Source of the DNA: Jiangella endophytica
GTDB taxonomy: Bacteria; Actinomycetota; Actinomycetes; Jiangellales; Jiangellaceae
Assembly: GCF_003427025.1 (NCBI RefSeq)
Contig: NZ_QVAI01000015.1
Location: 152,206-216,205 of the forward strand
Direction of reading: 5' to 3'
DNA length: 64,000 bases
Part shown: positions 16,811 to 24,838 of the stretch, one piece after another
Layout: each line of letters starts with the position of its first letter
How positions within the stretch are numbered: position 1 is the stretch's first letter
Translations under genes and position numbers: made by a program
Notes under the pieces: model-generated
What the model was told of the DNA's origin: nothing
The model's database searches: none
The model's input: only the letters and a program-made list of their open reading frames with translations

Positions 16811-16832
16811 TGGTATCGCACGATCCTAGAGT
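16811..16832 (+). promoter_or_regulatory. second GntR operator and -10 box of the CUT1 operon
   Basis: TGGTATCGCA at 16811-16820 is the exact reverse complement of the site in the gntR promoter (TGCGATACCA, 16691-16700). It is followed by a plausible -10 box TAGAGT at 16827-16832. The two copies flank the divergent intergenic region and most likely let the GntR protein control both directions. A good -35 was not seen. Confidence 0.55.
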
Positions 16833-16881
16833 CGTGCCATACTGCCGCCTACACACGGACCGCTGGCTTCAAGGAGGAAGC

Positions 16882-16908
16882 GTGCGCGATCGGGAGACAC
16901 CGCGGTGA
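16882..16908 (+). CDS. 8-codon leader ORF overlapping the permease start
   Basis: GTG 16882 stands four bases after a perfect AAGGAGG (16871-16877) and opens an eight-codon frame (M-RDRETPR). Its TGA overlaps the GTG of the permease as GTGA. The permease itself has only a weak GGGAGA before it, so ribosomes probably load at the leader and reinitiate. Whether the peptide has any function is unknown. Confidence 0.45.
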   Translation: MRDRETPR

Positions 16909-17840
16909 GCGCGCTCGGCGAGCTGCGGGCGCTGAGCAGACGTTCCCGCAGGGACGGCCCACGGGTCAGGCACCGCGACAACCGAGCGGCGTATCTCTTC
17001 CTGCTGCCCTGGTTCGCCGGCCTGCTGTTCGTCACCGCGGTGCCCATGCTGGCGTCGCTCTACTTCTCCTTCACGAAGTTCAACCTGCTGCAGCCGCCCC
17101 GGTTCATCGGGCTGGACAACTTCACGCGGATGTTCCATGACGAGCGGTTGTGGGCGGCGCTGCGGGTGACGTTCACCTACGTCCTGGTCTCCGTGCCGCT
17201 CCAGCTGGTACTCGCGCTGCTGCTCGCCGTCGTGCTCGACCGGGGCGTGCGCGGGCTGGCGATCTACAGGTCGGTGTTCTACCTGCCGTCGCTGATCGGC
17301 GGCAGCGCCGCGATCGCCGTCCTGTGGAAGCAGATCTTCGGAGCCGAAGGCCTCGTCAACCACGTGCTCGCGTTCTTCGGCGTGCCGGGCGAGAGCTGGG
17401 TCGCGAACCCCAGCACGGCCCTCTCCACGCTCATCACCCTCGGGGTCTGGACGTTCGGTGCGCCGATGGTGATCTTCCTGGCGGCGCTGCGGCAGATCCC
17501 GGTCGAGTACCTCGAGGCGGCCGAGATGGACGGGGCCGGCCGGGTGCGGCGGTTCTGGAGCATCGTGGTCCCGCTGCTCACGCCGATCATCTTCTTCAAC
17601 GTCGTGCTGCAGATCATCGGGGCGTTCCAGTCGTTCACCCAGGCCTACATCGTGTCCGGCGGCACCGGCGGACCGGCCGACTCGACGCTGTTCTACACGC
17701 TGTACCTCTACACCAGCGGCTTCGCGAACCTCGACATGGGCTACGCCTCGGCGCTCGCCTGGCTGCTGGTCGTCATCATCGGCGCCTTCACCGCGGTCAA
17801 CTTCTGGGCCGCGAAGTCGTGGGTGTTCTATGACGACTGA
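16905..17840 (+). CDS. CUT1 sugar ABC transporter permease 1
   Basis: A 311-residue inner-membrane permease of the MalF/UgpA type with six predicted helices. The opening LFLLPWFAGLLFVTAVPML and the EAA loop EYLEAAEMDGAGRVRRFWSI (coupling to the ATPase) are diagnostic. It pairs with the next permease and the following lipoprotein to import an oligosaccharide or uronide. No ATPase gene is in the operon; CUT1 systems of actinobacteria commonly share a distant MsiK-type ATPase. The GTG start overlaps the stop of a short leader frame, and the stop lies inside the next gene (11-base overlap). Confidence 0.88.
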   Translation: MSALGELRALSRRSRRDGPRVRHRDNRAAYLFLLPWFAGLLFVTAVPMLASLYFSFTKFNLLQPPRFIGLDNFTRMFHDERLWAALRVTFTYVLVSVPLQLVLALLLAVVLDRGVRGLAIYRSVFYLPSLIGGSAAIAVLWKQIFGAEGLVNHVLAFFGVPGESWVANPSTALSTLITLGVWTFGAPMVIFLAALRQIPVEYLEAAEMDGAGRVRRFWSIVVPLLTPIIFFNVVLQIIGAFQSFTQAYIVSGGTGGPADSTLFYTLYLYTSGFANLDMGYASALAWLLVVIIGAFTAVNFWAAKSWVFYDD

Positions 17841-18741
17841 GCTGCGGACCCCGCCGAGGGTGAGCGAGGGCCCATCCCGCCGTTCGGACCGAGCGCTGCG
17901 GCGCGCCTCCGGCGAGGCGCGTGGCCGCCGGCTGCTGCGTCACGTCCTGCTGATCCTCGCGGCGATGGTCATGTTGTACCCCGTCCTCTGGATGGTCGCG
18001 GCCTCGCTGCGGCCGACCGACGAGATCTTCCGCGATCCCAGCCTGCTGCTCGACGACATCGACCTGTCGAACTACGCCGATGGCTGGTCGGCGCTGTCGC
18101 ACCCGTTCAGCGTCTACCTGCTGAACTCGATGATCGTCGTCATCGGGAGCATCCTGGGCAACCTGGTCTCCTGCTCGCTCGCGGCCTACGCCTTCGCGCG
18201 GCTGGACTTCCGCGGCAAGCGGGTGTGGTTCGCCATCATGCTCGTCTCGATCATGCTGCCGGTCCACGTGGTGATCGTGCCGCAGTACTTCATCTACTCC
18301 GAGCTGCACTGGGTCAACACGTTCATTCCGCTGATCCTGCCCAAGCTGCTGGCCACGGATGCGTTCTTCATCTTCCTCATGGTCCAGTTCATCCGCGGCA
18401 TCCCGCGCCAGCTCGACGAGGCTGCGCGCATCGACGGCTGCGGCCACCTGCGGATCTTCGCGCAGGTGCTGCTACCGCTCATGGTTCCCGCGCTCGCCAC
18501 CACCGCGATCTTCACGTTCATCTGGGTCTGGAGCGACTTCTTCACCCAGCTGATCTTCCTGACGAAGCCGGAGAAGTACACGGTGCCACTGGCGATCCGC
18601 GCCTTCATGGACGTCTCGTCCGGCACCAACTGGGGCCCGATGTTCGCCATGAGCGTCGTGTCGCTGATCCCGGTCTTCCTCGTGTTCCTCCTCGGACAGC
18701 GCTTCCTGGTCCGGGGCATCGCCACCACCGGCGGCAAGTAG
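17830..18741 (+). CDS. CUT1 sugar ABC transporter permease 2
   Basis: A 303-residue inner-membrane permease of the MalG/UgpE type with six predicted helices. Its EAA loop reads QLDEAARIDGCGHLRIFAQV, and the N-terminal helix HVLLILAAMVMLYPVLWM is typical. It forms the second half of the channel with permease 1, whose gene overlaps it by 11 bases. The cytoplasmic N-terminus is Arg-rich. The binding-protein gene follows after 42 bases. Confidence 0.88.
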   Translation: MTTELRTPPRVSEGPSRRSDRALRRASGEARGRRLLRHVLLILAAMVMLYPVLWMVAASLRPTDEIFRDPSLLLDDIDLSNYADGWSALSHPFSVYLLNSMIVVIGSILGNLVSCSLAAYAFARLDFRGKRVWFAIMLVSIMLPVHVVIVPQYFIYSELHWVNTFIPLILPKLLATDAFFIFLMVQFIRGIPRQLDEAARIDGCGHLRIFAQVLLPLMVPALATTAIFTFIWVWSDFFTQLIFLTKPEKYTVPLAIRAFMDVSSGTNWGPMFAMSVVSLIPVFLVFLLGQRFLVRGIATTGGK

Positions 18742-18783
18742 CCGCGCCGCCGTCCCACGGGCTCGATGAAAGGACGTCACACC

Positions 18784-20073
18784 ATGACCGCAAGGTTCCG
18801 CCGCACCGTCGCGGCGAGCGCGCTCGCTGCCGTCGCGGTGATGCTCACCGCCTGTTCCGACACGACCGACAGCACGTCCGGCGAGGACGGCGCGATCACG
18901 CTGACGATGACCTGGTGGGGCAACGACACCCGGCTCGAGAACACGCTCGCGATCATCGACGCGTTCGAGCAGGCCCACCCGGACATCACCATCGAGCCGA
19001 CCTACTCCGACTACTCCGGGTACTGGGACAAGCTCGCGACGCAGACCGCGGCCGACGACACCCCGGACATCGTGCAGATGGACGAGATCTACCTGAGCAC
19101 GTACGCGCGGCAGGGCGTGCTCCTGGACCTGTCCGCGCTGGAGGACCAGTTCGACCTGTCCGGCTACCCGCAGTCGGCGATCGACTCCGGCAGCGTCGAC
19201 GGGACGCTGTATGCGCTGGCCTCCGGCGCGGCCTCCTACGCGTTCGTCGCCAACACCGGGCTCTTCCAGCAGGCCGGGGTCGAGATCCCGGACGACACCA
19301 CGTGGACCTGGGACGACTTCCTCGCCCTGACCAAGCAGCTCAGCGAGAAGGGCGGCGGCGACTACTACGGCTTCGCCAGCTCGTTCGGGTACGACGAGGG
19401 CTCCCTGCGGCTGTGGTTGCGCGAGCAGGGCGAGACCCTGTTCGACGCCGACGGCCAGGTCGCGGCGTCCGAGGACGCCGTCGCCGGCTTCTTCGACTAC
19501 TTGACGCAGCTCGTCGAGAACGGGTCCACGCCGCCGGCGTCGACGCTGCAGGAGGGTCAAGGCGTCGGGCTCTCGGAGACCTTCCTCGCCACGAACCGGG
19601 TGGCGATCGGCTCGTTCTGGAACAGTCAGCTCAGCGCTCTGAGCGACGCCAGTGGCTCGCCGCTGCAACTGCTGAGGTTCCCGGAGTCGCAAGGCAGCGA
19701 CTACCTGAAGCCGTCGTCGTTCTGGGTCGGGTCCGGCCGCACCGACCATCCGGAGGCCGTCGCGCAGTTCATCGACTTCATGGTGAACAGCGAGGAGGCC
19801 GCCGACCTCCAGCTCACCGAGCGCGGCATCCCGCTCAACGAGAACGTGCGCGCCCACATCGCGCCGAAGCTGTCCGAGGTCGACCAGGCCGCGGTGGAGT
19901 ACATGGACGGGCTCGAGCTGGGCGACGCCGAGCCGGTCACGCCGCCCAACGGCAGCCAGCTGGTCCCGATTCTGAGCCGCTACGCCGAGCAGGTCGTCTT
20001 CGGCCAGACCTCACCGCAGGACGCCGCCGCGGGCTTCCTCGGCGAGCTGGGGGACGCCATCGCGAACGGCTGA
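18784..20073 (+). CDS. CUT1 sugar-binding lipoprotein
   Basis: A 429-residue extracellular solute-binding protein (SBP_bac_1 type). The signal ends in a lipobox (MLTAC, cysteine near residue 25) followed by an Asp/Ser/Thr linker. The mature protein opens with ITLTMTWWGNDTRLENTL and contains DIVQMDEIYLSTYA, as in binding proteins for oligosaccharides. AAAGGA lies before ATG 18784; an upstream in-frame ATG at 18766 would place the ribosome-binding site inside the gene. Last gene of the CUT1 operon; the GntR site suggests its ligand is a product of pectin or another uronic-acid polymer. Confidence 0.9.
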   Translation: MTARFRRTVAASALAAVAVMLTACSDTTDSTSGEDGAITLTMTWWGNDTRLENTLAIIDAFEQAHPDITIEPTYSDYSGYWDKLATQTAADDTPDIVQMDEIYLSTYARQGVLLDLSALEDQFDLSGYPQSAIDSGSVDGTLYALASGAASYAFVANTGLFQQAGVEIPDDTTWTWDDFLALTKQLSEKGGGDYYGFASSFGYDEGSLRLWLREQGETLFDADGQVAASEDAVAGFFDYLTQLVENGSTPPASTLQEGQGVGLSETFLATNRVAIGSFWNSQLSALSDASGSPLQLLRFPESQGSDYLKPSSFWVGSGRTDHPEAVAQFIDFMVNSEEAADLQLTERGIPLNENVRAHIAPKLSEVDQAAVEYMDGLELGDAEPVTPPNGSQLVPILSRYAEQVVFGQTSPQDAAAGFLGELGDAIANG

Positions 20074-20160
20074 ACCGGCCCGCGCTCCGGGTGGCGCTGG
20101 GAGCCGCCGCGCGGAGGTATCGCCCCGTTCGTGATCGAATGGCGGCTGTGGCGGTGAGCG

Positions 20161-21414
20161 GTGGCTGACCCGGACATGGCGCGTGACCCGCGCGCCATGT
20201 CCGAGTCAGCCGATCCGCCCTTGTGGACGGCGGACTTCCGCCTGTTCTTCGCCGCCCGCACCAGCTCTCTGCTGGGCGACGTGATGCTTCCTGTCGCGAT
20301 CACCGCCGCCGTGCTCCGAGCGGGGTACGGGGCGAGTGGCGTGGGCTATGCACTTGCCGCGCTGATCGCGCCGTTCGCCGCGCTGATCATCTTCGGCGGG
20401 GTGTTGTCCGATCGCTTCGGCGCGCGGCGGTTGATGGTTCTCTCGGACGCGGCGCGACTGTGCTTCCAGTCGGTGCTCGCGCTGCTGTTCCTGGTGGGCA
20501 CGCCGGAGCTGTGGCAGATCCTGGTACTGCTGGCCCTGGTCGGGGCGGGCAGCGCGATCTTCCAGCCGGGAGTCGCCAGCATCACCCCCCTCATCGCTCA
20601 CGACGTGCAGAAGGCGAACGCCACCCTGCGCATCTCCGAGTCCGTGACCGCGGTGATCGGCCCGTCGCTGGCCGGCCTGCTGCTGGTGGTCTCCTCACCG
20701 GCGGCCGTGGTCGCGCTCGATGCGTTGACCTTCGCGGTGAGCGGGGCCTGCCTGCTCCGGCTCCGCTCGGTCCCGATGGGCCCGGCCGGGCGCGGCGACG
20801 TGTCGTCGTCGTTCCGAGCCGATCTCGTCGAGGGATGGCGGGAGTTCCGAGCCAGGACCTGGCTGTGGAGCGTCATCGTCGTCTACATGCTCTGGCAGCT
20901 CGCCGGGGCCGGCCCCACCATGACCCTCGGCTACAGCACGCTCGTCACCGAGCACGGATCGGCGACGTTCGGCCTGGTCATGTCGGCGCTCGGGGCGGGC
21001 AGCGTGCTGGGCGGGCTCGTCGCGATCAGGCTCCGCCCGCAGTATCCGCTCCGGGCCGGCGCCCTCGCCATCATCCTCTGGACGCTCATGCCGCTGAGCG
21101 TCGCGCTCGGCCTTCCGGCACCCCTCGTCGCCGCGTGCTATGCGGTGAGCGGTGCGGGTCAGGCGTTCTGGATCGTCATGTTCCACACCAGCGTGCAGAC
21201 GCACATCCCGCAGGACGTACTCGGCCGCGTGCACGCGTACGACGCGGCCGGCTCGCTGGTGATGAAACCGGTCGGCCAGGCGGTGGCGGGGCCGCTCGCG
21301 GTCATCGCCGGCACGGTGCCGCTGCTGTTCGTGTCCGCGACCATGGCGCTCGTCACCTGCGCCTTGCTGCTCGCGATCCCGGCCGTGCGCGACCTGCGGC
21401 GGGCGGAGCGCTGA
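20161..21414 (+). CDS. MFS exporter
   Basis: A major-facilitator protein of up to 417 residues with about twelve hydrophobic helices, similar to the MFS_3/EntS branch of drug and siderophore exporters. Signature text includes FFAARTSSLLGDVMLPVAI, GGVLSDRFGARRLM (the loop 2-3 motif) and QILVLLALVGAGSAIFQPG. The start is unsure: GTG 20161, ATG 20176 and ATG 20197 are in frame, none has a good ribosome-binding site, and all lie in or at a long hairpin (20163-20211). The minus-strand NmrA-like pseudogene overlaps its 3' end. The substrate is unknown. Confidence 0.82.
   Translation: MADPDMARDPRAMSESADPPLWTADFRLFFAARTSSLLGDVMLPVAITAAVLRAGYGASGVGYALAALIAPFAALIIFGGVLSDRFGARRLMVLSDAARLCFQSVLALLFLVGTPELWQILVLLALVGAGSAIFQPGVASITPLIAHDVQKANATLRISESVTAVIGPSLAGLLLVVSSPAAVVALDALTFAVSGACLLRLRSVPMGPAGRGDVSSSFRADLVEGWREFRARTWLWSVIVVYMLWQLAGAGPTMTLGYSTLVTEHGSATFGLVMSALGAGSVLGGLVAIRLRPQYPLRAGALAIILWTLMPLSVALGLPAPLVAACYAVSGAGQAFWIVMFHTSVQTHIPQDVLGRVHAYDAAGSLVMKPVGQAVAGPLAVIAGTVPLLFVSATMALVTCALLLAIPAVRDLRRAER
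20163..20211. repeat. 21-bp inverted repeat over the MFS start
   Basis: Arms 20163-20183 and 20191-20211 pair at 20 of 21 positions around a seven-base loop. Two candidate start codons (ATG 20176 and ATG 20197) fall in opposite arms. It could hide the start of the exporter, act as a terminator of the CUT1 operon that ends at 20073, or be a regulator-binding palindrome. Confidence 0.75.
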
Positions 21415-21941
21415 GCCGTGCTTCGCGGCGGATCCACTGGAGCAGGGTGGGGTTGCCGACCGTGGTGATGACGCCGACGGTGCTGCGGAGGCGGCGGTCG
21501 TCGTCCAGGAGAGCCAGCATGCTGGCGGCCAGGTCCACGCGGGCGGTGAACCTGCCGTCGGCGTGACCCTCGACCACGGTGTAGTCGGTGGCCGACGGCA
21601 GGTGGTAGAGCCCGCTCGGGCGCACGATCGTCCAGCCCAGGTCGCTCTCGCGGACCAGCGCCTCCACGCGCCGCATGTCGTCGTACAGCGTCCTGCCCAG
21701 CACCCGCGTCACGTAGGGCAGCAACACCCGGTTGAACAGGAATCCGCCGTCGGAGTAGGGGCGCGGGTCGACCCGCCTCCGGATCGAGCACGTCGGCGCC
21801 GACCACCTCGAGCCGATCGCGACGCAGCGGAAACGAGTCCGGCCGCCGGGTGACCGCGGTGACCTCGTGGCCGGCGGCGAGTGCCCGGCCGGTGAGCAGG
21901 CGGCCGGTGGGACCGTTGGCACCGAAGACGGTGATGCGCAC
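21353..21941 (-). pseudogene. frameshifted NmrA-like NAD(P)-binding protein
   Basis: The N-terminal part (from GTG 21941, with AAAGGA before it) reads VRITVFGANGPTGRLLTGRA, a Rossmann nucleotide-binding fold of the NmrA/atypical-SDR type, up to about 21775. The rest continues in another frame: DGGFLFNRVLLPYVTRVLG, DDMRRVEALVRESDLGWTIV and RPSGLYHLPSATDYTV. At the join the middle of the family (a strand with a VSSS-like motif, about 60-90 residues) is also missing, so this is a deletion plus frameshift and not a simple sequencing slip. The tail overlaps the convergent MFS gene by about 60 bases. It probably once belonged to the ECF41/epimerase group. Confidence 0.7.
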
Positions 21942-21972
21942 GACGGCTGTCCTTTCGGTTCGCTGTTTGCGG

Positions 21973-22896
21973 TCAGACCGATCCGCGGCGGGCCTGCTGG
22001 GTCTCGCGCAGGACCGCCCAGCCATTCGCCACGGGTCCCACATGCCCGAGCTTGTCGGGGTTGCTCACCGTGCGGATCGTCTGGATCTGCCCGTCGACGA
22101 TGTCGAGCGTCCAGGTGTTGACGACCTTGCCGTCGCGGTCGCGGAAGATCGCGCCCGGCTGGCCGTTCACCTGGTGCGGTTCCACGACACCACCGATCTG
22201 GACGAACGGCGGGAGCAGGGCGGCCAGCACCCGGGTCACCTGTTCGGCGCCGAAGAAGCCTCCGGCCCACTGCGGGCCCTTGCCGCCGCTGTCCGCGATC
22301 AACCGCACGTCAGCGGCCAGCAGCTCCCGCAACCGATCGACGTCCCCTTCGGTGAAGGCGTCGAAGAGCTGCGTCGCCAGTGCCTCACGCTCGCGCCGGT
22401 CGGCCTCGAACCGGGGCCGGCCCTCGTTCATGTGACGGCGCGACCGCACCACCAGCTGACGGCAGGCCGCCTCCGAGCGGCCCACCGCCGAGGCGATCTC
22501 GCCGAAGCCGAACCCGAACACCTCCCGCAGCACGAACACGGCGCGCTCCAGCGGGGACAGGCGCTCCAGCAGCAGCAGGGCCGCCGTCGAGACCGAGTCG
22601 GCCAACTCGGCCGAGCGCTCGGGGTCGGAGTAGGGGTCGGTCAGCAGCGGCTCGGGGAACCAGTGCCCGACGTACTCCTCGCGCCGGACGCGGGCCGAGC
22701 GCAGGACGTTGATCGAGATGCGGGTCACCACGGCGGACAGGAACGCCTTGGCCGACGCGGGTTGTGCGGCGGAGGCGTCCCACCGCAGCCAGGTCTCCTG
22801 AACCGCGTCCTCGGCCTCGGTCACGCTGCCGGTGATCCGGTAGGCGATCGAGAACAGCAGCGGCCGCAGTTGTTCGAATTCCTCGGCCCGGGTCAC
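21973..22896 (-). CDS. ECF41-type (SigJ-like) RNA polymerase sigma factor
   Basis: A 307-residue ECF sigma factor. Sigma-2 covers EEFEQLRPLLFSIAYRITGS and VTEAEDAVQETWLRW; sigma-4 contains LSPLERAVFVLREVFG and a helix-turn-helix. A SnoaL-like C-terminal extension replaces an anti-sigma factor. The three marks of group ECF41 are present: WFPEP (about residue 78, in place of WLPEP), DSGGK (about 200, in place of DGGGK) and NPDKL (about 278). In this group the extension tunes activity. GTG 22896 overlaps the stop of the epimerase gene (GTGA), so the two are coupled, the standard partnership for ECF41 with an oxidoreductase or epimerase. Confidence 0.9.
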   Translation of the reverse strand: MTRAEEFEQLRPLLFSIAYRITGSVTEAEDAVQETWLRWDASAAQPASAKAFLSAVVTRISINVLRSARVRREEYVGHWFPEPLLTDPYSDPERSAELADSVSTAALLLLERLSPLERAVFVLREVFGFGFGEIASAVGRSEAACRQLVVRSRRHMNEGRPRFEADRREREALATQLFDAFTEGDVDRLRELLAADVRLIADSGGKGPQWAGGFFGAEQVTRVLAALLPPFVQIGGVVEPHQVNGQPGAIFRDRDGKVVNTWTLDIVDGQIQTIRTVSNPDKLGHVGPVANGWAVLRETQQARRGSV

Positions 22897-23825
22897 GCCA
22901 ACTCTTCCTGGAAGCCCTGCCGCCACGAAGGATGGCGCAGCTGCCAGCCGAGCTCCCGCTTGGCCTTCGCGTTGGCGAACCCGCGCCCCTCGGTCATCAT
23001 CACGACCGCCTGATCCCCGGCCAGCATCCGGGCCAGCCACACGGGGATCCGCCGCGGCCGCTTCGCCCCCGCGCACGCCGCCAAGTGGGGCAGCCACTCA
23101 CTGGCCGGGGCCGGTTCGTCGTCGACGATGTTGAACACGCCGCGGACCTTCTGTTCCACGGCCAGGACGGTGGCGCTCGCCGCGTCGTCGAGATGCACCC
23201 ACGAGCTGTAGCCGCTGCCGCGCCCCACCAACGGGTACTGCCGCTTGCGCACCAGCTCGACCTGGTCGTCGACGGCGCCCGGCCCGTAGAACGCGCCGTA
23301 GCGCAGAACCGCACCGCCGGCCTCGAGGACCACGTTCTCGACGTGTCGCAACGCCTTCAGCCCGACGTGCGCCGCCGTCCCCTCGAGCAGGTCCAGCGGG
23401 TCCTGCTCGGTCTTCACCCACCCGCCCTCGCGGATGCCGTTCCACGAGGCGTACCCCTGCGCGACGACCTGGGAGACGCCGATCGCCTCGGCCGCGGCCA
23501 GCAGGTGATCGGTCCCCTCGGTGCGCAGCCGGTTGGTGATGGCGAACCAGCGGTCGGGGTGCTTGATATCGGGTTTGCCGGCATGCGTCGTGGAGATCGC
23601 GGTCATCTGGTGCACGATCGCGTCCGGCCGGGCGTCGGCCACCGCCTCGCCGACCGACGCCGCATCCAGCCCGTCCATCACCACGCCGTCCGCGCCGAGC
23701 CGGGCCAGCTGGTCCAGCTTGGCCGCGCTCGTCGTCGTGGCCGTCACCTGGTGGCCGCGGGTCACCAGCTGTGGCACCAGCCGCCGCCCCAACACCCCGG
23801 TCCCGCCTGCCACGAACACCCGCAT
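22893..23825 (-). CDS. NAD-dependent epimerase/reductase, ECF41 partner
   Basis: A 310-residue extended-SDR protein with N-terminal MRVFVAGGTGVLGRRLVPQL (nucleotide-binding GxxGxxG). Later landmarks are VVAQGYASWNG, GAVLRYGAFYGPG (PFYGP-type motif of this family) and the C-terminal RELGWQLRHPSWRQGF. Substrate unknown. Its gene starts the minus-strand operon with the ECF41 sigma factor, and the upstream promoter resembles the ECF41 consensus, so it is probably the sigma factor's own target. Start ATG 23825 follows TGAGG; ATG 23837 is a possible alternative. Confidence 0.87.
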   Translation of the reverse strand: MRVFVAGGTGVLGRRLVPQLVTRGHQVTATTTSAAKLDQLARLGADGVVMDGLDAASVGEAVADARPDAIVHQMTAISTTHAGKPDIKHPDRWFAITNRLRTEGTDHLLAAAEAIGVSQVVAQGYASWNGIREGGWVKTEQDPLDLLEGTAAHVGLKALRHVENVVLEAGGAVLRYGAFYGPGAVDDQVELVRKRQYPLVGRGSGYSSWVHLDDAASATVLAVEQKVRGVFNIVDDEPAPASEWLPHLAACAGAKRPRRIPVWLARMLAGDQAVVMMTEGRGFANAKAKRELGWQLRHPSWRQGFQEELA

Positions 23826-23868
23826 GACCCTCACCATCCCGTCGCGACCTTCTGCCTTCGCTACCCGA

Positions 23869-23895
23869 GACAAGACAGCCCCGTCGCCTGTGACA
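23869..23895 (-). promoter_or_regulatory. ECF41-like promoter of the epimerase-sigma operon
   Basis: On the minus strand, TGTCACA (23889-23895) is followed after 16 bases by TGTC (23869-23872). As I recall the published ECF41 signature is TGTCACA at -35 and CGTC at -10 with about this spacing, so only one base differs. It ends 43 bases before the epimerase ATG. This supports autoregulation of the operon by its own sigma factor. Confidence 0.6.
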
Positions 23896-24389
23896 TGGCG
23901 GGAAGAACGATCGGGAGAACACCGCCGTACCAGGCCCAGGAGTCCCGGGTCAGACACCGGCCGCAAAGGAGCGGGGTGATCACCTGCTCGCCGCCGTGCC
24001 TGCCCGCGCGACGTGCTCCCGCGGCATCCCCAGGACGGAGGCGGGTGAGGGGCGCTGACCTTCGCCCGTGGTGACGGCGAGGCGCTCCCGGCTGGCGCTC
24101 GGTCCGGCTCGATCACCAGGGCACGTCCTCGCCCGCTCACGTCGTGAAGGTGCCGCGCGGGCCCTCCGGCCCGCGCTGCTCGCCTCGCACGCCGCCGCGC
24201 AGGTGCGCATCCTGCCGGCAGGACGGGCGCGGCGACCCGAGAGGTGAGGGCATGGACCCCAGCACGGGCGTGATGAGTTGATCGAGTGCCGGGTATGTCC
24301 AAGGTCGTGCCGCCGTCGTAGCGTGAGAATCGTCGTGCCCTCGTACGACGACGCTTGTCAGTACACCAAACTCAGGGGGGTGAGCTGCG
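23896..24389. other. about 490 bases without a recognised gene
   Basis: This stretch between the epimerase promoter and the GYD gene holds only short or low-complexity open frames. None has a convincing ribosome-binding site or a recognisable product. I see no repeat or RNA motif in it. Confidence 0.5.
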
Positions 24390-24683
24390 ATGCCCACATT
24401 CGTCAGCTTGATCAATTGGACTGATCAGGGTGTCCGTCAGTCCAGGGAGTCGCTCGACCGAGCGAAGGCCGCCGGTGAGCTGGCCCAGCGCATGGGTGGC
24501 AACCTCAAGGAGGTCTACTGGACCGTCGGCCCGTACGACATCGTCTCGATCGCCGAATTCCCCGACGACGAGTCCGGAACCGCCTTCGCGCTGGCGATCG
24601 CCGCGCAGGGCAACATCCGGACAACGACCCTCCGCGCTTTCGACGCCGACGAGATGAGGGGCATCGTCGGAAAGCTCGGCTGA
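24390..24683 (+). CDS. GYD-domain protein
   Basis: A 97-residue protein matching the GYD domain family throughout: MPTFVSLINWTDQGVRQSRE at the start, GNLKEVYWTVGPYDIVSIAE in the middle (the name-giving GYD is GPYD here) and the usual C-terminal DADEMRGIVGKL. These ferredoxin-like alpha/beta proteins are common in actinobacteria but their role is unknown. A G-run with TGAG precedes ATG 24390. It stands alone before the cobalamin cluster, with no clear partner. Confidence 0.85.
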   Translation: MPTFVSLINWTDQGVRQSRESLDRAKAAGELAQRMGGNLKEVYWTVGPYDIVSIAEFPDDESGTAFALAIAAQGNIRTTTLRAFDADEMRGIVGKLG

Positions 24684-24799
24684 GCGTGTCGTCGCCGTCA
24701 ACCGCAACGGCAACACCACAGCGCTCGCCCGGCGGACTCGCCAACCAGCCTCCCTGCCGACCAACAACGGTCAGCGCAGAAACGCCGGTCGATCCTCAT

Positions 24800-24838
24800 T
24801 AGGGTGTGGCCATGGTCCCTGATGGCGACGGCGCATGA
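24800..24838 (+). promoter_or_regulatory. -10 box and leaderless 8-codon frame before cobK
   Basis: TAGGGT at 24800-24805 resembles a -10 box. Seven bases on, ATG 24812 opens an eight-codon frame whose TGA overlaps the cobK start (ATGA). cobK itself has no evident ribosome-binding site. A leaderless transcript starting at 24812, with reinitiation at cobK, is a reasonable reading but is speculative. Confidence 0.35.
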
